This document shows, piece by piece, positions 58,968 through 64,000 of a DNA stretch of 64,000 nt; within the stretch, counting starts at the first letter, position 1; each line of letters opens with the position of its first letter. The notes beneath the pieces were generated by a model that was not told the DNA's origin, did not search any database, and saw nothing but the letters and a program-made list of their open reading frames with translations. Location of the stretch: contig NZ_JAUYNT010000022.1 in assembly GCF_030698175.1 (NCBI RefSeq), forward strand, positions 1 to 64,000, written 5' to 3'. Source of the DNA: Pseudomonas sp. (lineage in GTDB: Bacteria > Pseudomonadota > Gammaproteobacteria > Pseudomonadales > Pseudomonadaceae). The position numbers were made by a program, and so were the translations under genes.

Positions 58968-59696
58968 ATGCTTCGACTCCTGCTCCGCCGCCTATTTAAA
59001 GCACTCGGCTATTGCGCTGCGGCCTCGGCGTTGCTGGTACTGGCCCTGCGCTGGCTGCCGCCGCCGGGCAGCGCGCTGATGGTCGAGCGCAAGATTGAGT
59101 CATGGATCGACGGCCAGCCGATCGAGCTAAAACGCAGCTGGCGCCCCTGGGAAGCCCTGCCGAATGACTTGAAAATCGCCGTGATTGCTGCCGAAGACCA
59201 AAAATTCGCCGAACACTGGGGCTTTGATCTGGGCGCCATCCGCGCCGCACTGGCGCATAACGAACGCGGCGGCTCATTGCGCGGAGCCAGCACCCTGAGC
59301 CAGCAGGTGGCGAAAAACCTGTTTCTCTGGTCGGGCCGCAGCTGGCCGCGCAAAGGTCTGGAAGTCTGGTTTACCGGGCTGATCGAGTTGTGCTGGTCCA
59401 AGCAGCGCATTCTTGAGGTGTATTTGAACACCGTCGAATGGGGCGATGGGGTGTTCGGCGCCGAAGCCGCCGCGCGCCAGCACTTCGGCATTGGCGCCAG
59501 CTACCTGTCCAATCAACAAGCCTCACTGTTGGCGGCGGTGCTGCCTAATCCACGGGAATGGAGCCCGCGCCGGCCCAGCGGTTACGTCAGCCGGCGCGCC
59601 AACTGGATTCGTCGCCAGGGCTGGCAACTGGGCGGCAGTCACTACCTCAACCAGCTAGCACCGCAACGCCCTGACTGGTGGACTGACAAGCGCTGA
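58968..59696 (+). CDS. mtgA: Monofunctional peptidoglycan glycosyltransferase MtgA
   Basis: 242 residues: one N-terminal membrane helix (YCAAASALLVLALRWL) and a GT51 transglycosylase domain with EDQKFAEHWGFD (catalytic glutamate), GASTLSQQVAKNLFLWSGR, RILEVYLNTVEWGDGVFGAEAAA in sections, and LLAAVLPNPREWSP. It polymerises lipid II without a transpeptidase domain. Start at 58968 (MLRLLLRRLFKALG); the upstream codons to 58917 lie across the promoter. Confidence 0.96.
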   Translation: MLRLLLRRLFKALGYCAAASALLVLALRWLPPPGSALMVERKIESWIDGQPIELKRSWRPWEALPNDLKIAVIAAEDQKFAEHWGFDLGAIRAALAHNERGGSLRGASTLSQQVAKNLFLWSGRSWPRKGLEVWFTGLIELCWSKQRILEVYLNTVEWGDGVFGAEAAARQHFGIGASYLSNQQASLLAAVLPNPREWSPRRPSGYVSRRANWIRRQGWQLGGSHYLNQLAPQRPDWWTDKR

Positions 59697-59707
59697 GCCG
59701 CTGCCCA

Positions 59708-60316
59708 CTAATGCTGCATGGCGCGCTTGGGCAGCGCTCGTAACGACAGCAGCGTATCGCCCTGCATTCGCGCCGTCAGCCCCAGCGCCGGATAGACCCA
59801 CGCCTCACCGCCTTCGATTTGCAGACGCAACCGCGGCTGGCCCAAGGTTGCCGCCAAACGTGCGGCCGACACCGGCGTTATCGGCGTCAGCTCAAGCTCG
59901 AGTACCGGCAGACGAGCCAGGGGTTCAAGCAATTGGCGGCTCAGCGGCTGCTCGCGGTTACCGGGCTGAAAACCGGCGGCAGCGACCAGGCTCTCGCGTT
60001 CAGCGCCGCTCAAGTGCAGCTCAGCCATCAGCGTCCAACCGCCCTCGGCACCGGCCAATGGGCCCCGATACAACAACCGCGGCCCAGCCGCTTGCGACTG
60101 CAGCCACAGCTCGCCATCGGTCTGCCCACTCAGCTCGGCCAGCGCCAGCTGCTCGTTCGCCAGCGCCGGGAATAACTGCGCCTGCCAAACGGCCAGCTCA
60201 GGCAAAGGTTCGACGGCAGCCGGCGGGCGCATCAACCAGGCGCCCCAACCGAAGAACAGCAGCGCCAACAGGGCAAACAACAGCCCATGCTGCAAACGCA
60301 GCGGTGGCAGTTTCAT
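59708..60316 (-). CDS. Uncharacterised membrane-anchored protein
   Basis: 202 residues. One N-terminal membrane helix (about 9-28, HGLLFALLALLFFGWGAWL) and a soluble periplasmic-side part rich in Leu, Ala and Glu (LAELSGQTDGELWLQSQAAG, LELELTPITPVSAARLAATL). I do not recognise the family; a gene of this size occurs at this place, between mtgA and rpoH, in P. aeruginosa as I recall. Convergent with mtgA, 11 bp apart. Confidence 0.75.
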   Translation of the reverse strand: MKLPPLRLQHGLLFALLALLFFGWGAWLMRPPAAVEPLPELAVWQAQLFPALANEQLALAELSGQTDGELWLQSQAAGPRLLYRGPLAGAEGGWTLMAELHLSGAERESLVAAAGFQPGNREQPLSRQLLEPLARLPVLELELTPITPVSAARLAATLGQPRLRLQIEGGEAWVYPALGLTARMQGDTLLSLRALPKRAMQH

Positions 60317-60359
60317 CGCTCTACTCCAAAAAAACAGCGGGCAGAAAAATAACAGACAG

Positions 60360-60385
60360 AAAAAAGCCGCACCTGGGTGCGGCTG
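60360..60385 (-). terminator. rpoH terminator
   Basis: Read on the minus strand, an 8-bp stem AGCCGCAC / GTGCGGCT with a 4-nt loop followed by TTTTT, 15 bp after the rpoH stop. Confidence 0.85.
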
Positions 60386-60399
60386 TTTAGGCGTGGCGC

Positions 60400-61254
60400 T
60401 TAGGCCTCAATGGTGCCTTTGAGCTTGTTCATGGCGTTTTTCTCCAACTGGCGAATCCGCTCAGCCGACACACCATATTTAGCCGCCAACTCATGCAAGG
60501 TGGCCTTGTCTTCGTTCAACCAGCGCTGCTGCAAGATGTCACGACTGCGCTCATCCAGGGCGGCCAGGGCTTCATGTAAATTGCTCGAAGCGTTGTCGCT
60601 CCAGTCGCAGGCTTCCAGCTGCACGGCCGGATCGTATCTGTGATCTTCCAGATAATGCGCCGGCGACTTGAAGGCGCTTTCGTCGTCCTCATCAGCGGCC
60701 GGATCGAAGGCCATGTCGTGACCACTCAAGCGGCTTTCCATCTCGCGCACTTCACGGGGCTCGACCCCAAGGCTGGCGGCCACCGCATGCACCTCGTCAT
60801 TGTTCAGCCAGGCCAGACGCTTTTTCTGCCCGCGCAGATTGAAGAACAACTTGCGCTGCGCCTTGGTGGTGGCGACTTTGACGATGCGCCAGTTACGCAG
60901 GATAAACTCGTGAATTTCGGCCTTGATCCAATGCACGGCAAAGGACACCAGGCGCACGCCCATCTCCGGATTAAAGCGTTTTACCGCCTTCATCAGACCG
61001 ACGTTACCTTCCTGGATCAAATCGGCCTGGGGCAGACCATAACCGGAGTAACTACGGGCGATATGCACCACAAAGCGCAGGTGCGCGAGCACCATTTGCC
61101 GGGCGGCTTCAAGGTCTTGCTGGTAATACAGACTCTCGCCCAGCTCGCGTTCCTGCTCAGGGGTCAGCAGCGCAATGCTGTTGACCGCATGCACGTAAGC
61201 CTCCAGGTTGGCACCCGGGACTAAGGCATAAACAGGCTGCAAAGAAGTGGTCAT
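60400..61254 (-). CDS. rpoH: RNA polymerase heat-shock sigma factor RpoH (sigma-32)
   Basis: 284 residues. Region 2 ([47 protein letters not shown] in sections), the RpoH box QRKLFFNLR (133-141) and region 4 ([26 protein letters not shown] in sections) are complete. It directs transcription of chaperone and protease genes. GGAGGATTCCC precedes the ATG. An AlgU/sigma-E-like promoter lies about 70 nt upstream. It is downstream of ftsX on the same strand with a 153-bp gap. Confidence 0.98.
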   Translation of the reverse strand: MTTSLQPVYALVPGANLEAYVHAVNSIALLTPEQERELGESLYYQQDLEAARQMVLAHLRFVVHIARSYSGYGLPQADLIQEGNVGLMKAVKRFNPEMGVRLVSFAVHWIKAEIHEFILRNWRIVKVATTKAQRKLFFNLRGQKKRLAWLNNDEVHAVAASLGVEPREVREMESRLSGHDMAFDPAADEDDESAFKSPAHYLEDHRYDPAVQLEACDWSDNASSNLHEALAALDERSRDILQQRWLNEDKATLHELAAKYGVSAERIRQLEKNAMNKLKGTIEA

Positions 61255-61331
61255 GGGAATCCTCCGAACTCTTGCTTAAACAGATGAAGCAAGCAAAACA
61301 AAAAAACGACTGGCAGTTTAGCACTGCATTT

Positions 61332-61359
61332 TCAGGCAGGGAACCTGTTGAAAAGTTCC
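61332..61359 (-). promoter_or_regulatory. Sigma-E (AlgU) type promoter for rpoH
   Basis: On the minus strand, GGAACTT (61359-61353), a 16-nt spacer and CCTGA (61336-61332) closely match the extracytoplasmic sigma consensus GGAACTT-N16-TCTGA. The expected start is near 61325, giving a leader of about 70 nt. rpoH in P. aeruginosa is known to have an AlgU-dependent promoter. The -35 box lies in an inverted repeat, GGGAAC and GTTCCC. Confidence 0.7.
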
Positions 61360-61407
61360 CTTACACTTCCGAAAAATCAATAAAACACGAATATAAACAA
61401 CAACTTA

Positions 61408-62415
61408 CTAGCGCGGAGCAAGCTCATTCAAATGCCTGGCGACGGCCAGCCAGGCGCCAATGTAGCCCAACAGCACCGCCCCCAACAGCAACGATAGACC
61501 ATCGGCCAGCGGCACTCCGGCCAGCGAGAAATCACTGCCGTACAACCCAGCCAGCTTAACCACCGCAGCATTCAGCCAGTCCAGCCCAAAGGCCAGCACC
61601 AACCAGGCCAGCAAGCCGGCACCGACGCCATACAAGGCGCCCATATACAGAAACGGCCGGCGCACATAGCTGTCGGTGCCACCCACCAGCTTGATCACCT
61701 CGATCTCGATGCGCCGATTCTCGATGTGCAACCGTATGGTGTTGCCGATCACCAGCAGCAAGGCCAGCACCAACAACAGACTCAAACCGAACACGAAGTG
61801 CTCACCGAGCTTAAGGATCGCGGTCAAGCGCTCCACCCAAACCAAATCCAGCTGCGCCTGCTCAACCTTGGGCAACTCGGCCAAGCGCAAGCGCAGGGCC
61901 TCAAGGTTAGCCTTATCGACTTTCTCCGGGGTGACCAGGATCACGCTCGGCAGTGGATTTTCCGGTAATTCTTTCAGCGCCTCGCCCAGTCCGGACTGCT
62001 GCTGGAACTCTTCCAACGCCTGTTCGCGGCTGATCCACTCGGCCGACGCCACTTCCGGCAACTCGGCGATTTGCGCGCGCAGCTGCTCGGCCTCCTGGGG
62101 GCTGGCTTGTAACTGCATAAACAGCGAAATCTGCGCCGCCCGCTGCCAGGAGCCACCGAGCCGTTCGACGTTTTTCAGCAGCAGCGACAAGCCCATCGGC
62201 AAGCTCAGGGCAATCGCCATCACCAGGCAGGTAAAGAAGCTGCCGATCGGCTGCTTGAGCAAGCGCCGCAAGCTGTCGACCAGGCTGGCGCGATGACTCT
62301 CCAGCCAAGCTTGCAGCAAGTGGTTAAAAGTTGGGCCGTCGGCCTCCGGCTTGTTCGGCTTATGGCCGCTACCACCCACCCGCTCGGCGGGTTTGGAATG
62401 ACGTGTGGCACTCAT
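61408..62415 (-). CDS. ftsX: Cell division protein FtsX
   Basis: 335 residues. About 80 cytoplasmic N-terminal residues are followed by TM1 (FTCLVMAIALSLPMGLSLLL), a periplasmic domain (LRAQIAELPEVASAEWISREQ) and three C-terminal helices of the FtsX permease fold. With FtsE it regulates septal peptidoglycan hydrolases through EnvC-type activators. It overlaps ftsE by one base (TAATG). Confidence 0.97.
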   Translation of the reverse strand: MSATRHSKPAERVGGSGHKPNKPEADGPTFNHLLQAWLESHRASLVDSLRRLLKQPIGSFFTCLVMAIALSLPMGLSLLLKNVERLGGSWQRAAQISLFMQLQASPQEAEQLRAQIAELPEVASAEWISREQALEEFQQQSGLGEALKELPENPLPSVILVTPEKVDKANLEALRLRLAELPKVEQAQLDLVWVERLTAILKLGEHFVFGLSLLLVLALLLVIGNTIRLHIENRRIEIEVIKLVGGTDSYVRRPFLYMGALYGVGAGLLAWLVLAFGLDWLNAAVVKLAGLYGSDFSLAGVPLADGLSLLLGAVLLGYIGAWLAVARHLNELAPR

Positions 62416-63083
62416 TAACTTGACTCCCCATCGCCAATCAACCGGCCGCGCTGCAAGGTCAACATCCGATGGCGCATCCGCGCGATCAGGCCTAGGTCGT
62501 GACTGGCGATCACTACGCTGGTGCCGAGGCGATTGATGTCTTCAAACACCCCCATGATCTCCGCCGCCAAGCGCGGGTCGAGGTTACCGGTCGGCTCATC
62601 CGCTAGCAGCAAGGCCGGGCGGTGCACCACAGCGCGGGCGATGCCGACCCGTTGTTGCTGGCCGGTGGACAGGTCGCCGGGAAACAGGTCGGTCTTATCC
62701 GACAGACTGACCCGCTCCAACGCCGCACCAACCCGCTTGCTGATTTCAGCCTTGGACAGCCCGAGAATCTGCAGCGGTAAGGCGATGTTATTGAACACGC
62801 TGCGATCAAACAGCAGCTGGTGATTCTGAAACACCACGCCGATTTGCCGGCGCAGAAACGGAATCTGCGCATTGCTGATTTGCCCGAGGTCCTGCCCGGC
62901 CAGCAACAACTTGCCACTGGTGGGGCGCTCCATGGCCAGCAGCAAACGCAGCAAGGTGCTCTTGCCCGCGCCGGAGTGCCCGGTGACAAACAAAAACTCG
63001 CCGCGCCGCACGCGAAAGCTCAGCTCATGCAGCCCGACGTGGCCATTGGCATAGCGCTTACCAACCCCTTCAAAGCGAATCAT
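62415..63083 (-). CDS. ftsE: Cell division ATP-binding protein FtsE
   Basis: 222 residues of the ABC ATPase family: [20 protein letters not shown], Walker [10 protein letters not shown] (35-43), Q-loop VVFQNHQLL, signature [14 protein letters not shown], Walker [14 protein letters not shown] and the H-loop IASHDLGL. It pairs with FtsX. Its ATG overlaps the stop of the 45-codon chimeric frame (ATGA), not of ftsY as in the usual operon. CAGGAG precedes the start. Confidence 0.97.
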   Translation of the reverse strand: MIRFEGVGKRYANGHVGLHELSFRVRRGEFLFVTGHSGAGKSTLLRLLLAMERPTSGKLLLAGQDLGQISNAQIPFLRRQIGVVFQNHQLLFDRSVFNNIALPLQILGLSKAEISKRVGAALERVSLSDKTDLFPGDLSTGQQQRVGIARAVVHRPALLLADEPTGNLDPRLAAEIMGVFEDINRLGTSVVIASHDLGLIARMRHRMLTLQRGRLIGDGESS

Positions 63084-63274
63084 GGACGCTCCTGTTCGGC
63101 ACCGGCAAACAACGCTTGGACAAAAAACTCGGCCTCAAACCGCACGCGAAAGCTCAGCTCATGCAAGCCGACGTGGCCATTGGCGTAGCGCTTACCAACC
63201 CCTTCAAAGCGAATCATGGACGCTCCTGCTCGGCGCCGGCAAACAGCGCCTGGACAAAGGACTCAGCCTCAAAG
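63007..63274. repeat. 134-bp tandem duplication of the ftsY-ftsE junction
   Basis: Copy 1 is 63007-63140 and copy 2 is 63141-63274. By eye they differ at about nine positions (roughly 93% identity). Each copy carries the start of ftsE, the ATGA overlap, the CAGGAG ribosome site and the last about 19 codons of ftsY. Copy 1 supplies the true ftsE start and copy 2 the true ftsY end. Confidence 0.95.
63080..63217 (-). CDS. Chimeric 45-residue frame, FtsE N-terminus joined to FtsY C-terminus
   Basis: Created by the tandem duplication. Residues 1-26 equal the FtsE N-terminus ([20 protein letters not shown] then LSFRVR) and residues 27-45 nearly equal the FtsY C-terminus ([19 protein letters not shown] against [19 protein letters not shown]). 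The ATG at 63217 overlaps the ftsY TGA and its TGA overlaps the ftsE ATG, so coupled translation through all three frames is preserved. It lacks any catalytic motif. It may be a translated passenger or only a spacer that keeps coupling; no function is claimed. Confidence 0.7.
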   Translation of the reverse strand: MIRFEGVGKRYANGHVGLHELSFRVRFEAEFFVQALFAGAEQERP

Positions 63275-64000
63275 GTGCGCAAATCATCGATGCCTTCACC
63301 GACGCCGATATAGCGAATCGGGATGCCAAACTGCTTGGCCAGGGCGAAGATCACCCCGCCCTTGGCGGTACCGTCCAGCTTGGTCAGGGCCAGGCCGGTC
63401 AGATTGACCGTTTGATTGAATTGCTTGGCCTGATTGATGGCGTTCTGCCCGGTGCCAGCATCCAGCACCAGCAGCACTTCGTGGGGCGCCGTGTCGTCGA
63501 GCTTGCCGATCACCCGGCGGACTTTTTTCAGCTCTTCCATCAAGTTGTCTTTGGTGTGCAGACGCCCGGCGGTGTCGGCGATCAGCACGTCCATGCCCCG
63601 CGCGGTGGCGGCCTGCACCGCATCGAAGATCACCGAAGCCGAGTCGGCGCCGGTGTGCTGGGCGATGACCGTGACCTGATTACGCTCACCCCAGACCTGC
63701 AACTGCTCAACTGCGGCGGCTCGGAAGGTATCTCCGGCGGCCAGCATGACTTTCTTGCCTTCCAGCTGTAGTTTTTTTGCCAGCTTGCCGATGGTGGTGG
63801 TCTTGCCGGCGCCGTTGACGCCGACCACCAGAATCACGAAAGGTTTTTTCGACGGCTCAATCACCAGCGGTTTGGCCACTGGCCGCAGCATGGCCGCCAG
63901 TTCTTCCTGCAGGGCTTGATAGAGCGCGCCGCTGTCGGTCAATTGTTTGCGGGCGACCTTCTGGGTCAGGCTCTGAATAATCGCCGTGGTGGCCTCGACG
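63214..64000 (-). CDS. ftsY: Signal recognition particle receptor FtsY (partial, N-terminus beyond window)
   Basis: The last about 262 codons are visible; the gene begins outside the window. The NG domain is complete from the end of the N part: G1 VVGVNGAGKTTTIGKL, DTFRAAAVEQL, DTAGRLHTKDNLMEEL, TKLDGTAKGG and the closing GVGEGIDDLRTFEAESFV. The frame stays open through 64000 (KVARKQLTDSG and upstream), so the ATG at 63942 is internal. FtsY docks ribosome-SRP complexes at the membrane. It is first of the ftsY-ftsE-ftsX operon. Confidence 0.97.
   Translation of the reverse strand, partial: VEATTAIIQSLTQKVARKQLTDSGALYQALQEELAAMLRPVAKPLVIEPSKKPFVILVVGVNGAGKTTTIGKLAKKLQLEGKKVMLAAGDTFRAAAVEQLQVWGERNQVTVIAQHTGADSASVIFDAVQAATARGMDVLIADTAGRLHTKDNLMEELKKVRRVIGKLDDTAPHEVLLVLDAGTGQNAINQAKQFNQTVNLTGLALTKLDGTAKGGVIFALAKQFGIPIRYIGVGEGIDDLRTFEAESFVQALFAGAEQERP

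Noticed and set aside
63084..63214. Sequencing or assembly artefact as explanation for the duplicated ftsY-ftsE junction
   Set aside because: The two copies differ at about nine scattered positions while the frame stays open, which is unlike an assembly stutter of identical sequence. Raw-read confirmation would still be useful.

Overview
The window is a contiguous stretch of core chromosome from a Pseudomonas species (Gammaproteobacteria). The evidence is the complete Pil-Chp chemosensory cluster, a tonB3-like gene next to gshB, the pyrR-pyrB-inactive pyrC' set, an S-adenosylhomocysteine riboswitch in front of ahcY, and several Pseudomonas-type palindromic intergenic repeats. From memory, the gene order resembles the P. 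aeruginosa region running from ftsY to sahH. I see no tRNA, rRNA, CRISPR array, prophage, transposase or integrase, and almost every base is coding or a short intergenic palindrome.

Layout. 1-7.8 kb: small household genes (START-domain protein, YkgJ-like protein, HIBADH-family dehydrogenase, DEDDh exonuclease, ppnP, ligB, a periplasmic binding protein, an acetyltransferase, a lipoprotein cytochrome c', a MAPEG protein). The ppnP-ligB gap is an island of palindromic repeats. 7.9-15.8 kb: promoter, SAH riboswitch, ahcY and metF (activated methyl cycle), two uncharacterised exported proteins, and a RhlE-type RNA helicase. 15.8-22.8 kb: yceI and a cytochrome b561, a SulP transporter, a flavin amine oxidase, bioA and rsmE. 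22.9-36.5 kb, minus strand: pilG-pilH-pilI-pilJ-pilK-chpA-chpB-chpC, the chemosensory system that controls type IV pili. 36.7-42.5 kb, plus strand: gshB, tonB3-like, algH, ruvX, pyrR, pyrB, pyrC'. 42.6-45.6 kb, minus strand: a tandem-TM2 protein and the retraction ATPases pilU and pilT. 45.6-55.0 kb, plus strand: yggS, proC, yggT, yggU, a dynamin-like GTPase, metX, metW, a DUF4426 protein, rdgB, hemW and two small proteins. 55.1-64 kb: a DUF1329 protein, trmB, thiG-thiS, a DUF423 protein, mtgA, an inner-membrane-anchored unknown, rpoH, and ftsX-ftsE-ftsY (ftsY cut by the window edge).

How the genes fit together. Four themes recur: twitching motility (Chp cluster, pilT, pilU, TonB3-like protein), one-carbon and methionine metabolism (ahcY, metF, metX, metW), pyrimidine synthesis (pyrR, pyrB, pyrC'), and cell division and stress (ftsYEX, rpoH, mtgA).

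The most unusual thing seen is at the ftsY-ftsE junction. A 134-bp tandem duplication has created an intact 45-codon chimeric reading frame (FtsE N-terminus joined to FtsY C-terminus), linked to both neighbours by ATGA overlaps. Other notable items are a readable two-state model for the ahcY riboswitch, a dyad symmetry around the ahcY -10 box, several families of MITE-like or REP-like elements, a DNA ligase with an apparent signal peptide, and a good sigma-E (AlgU) promoter match ahead of rpoH.
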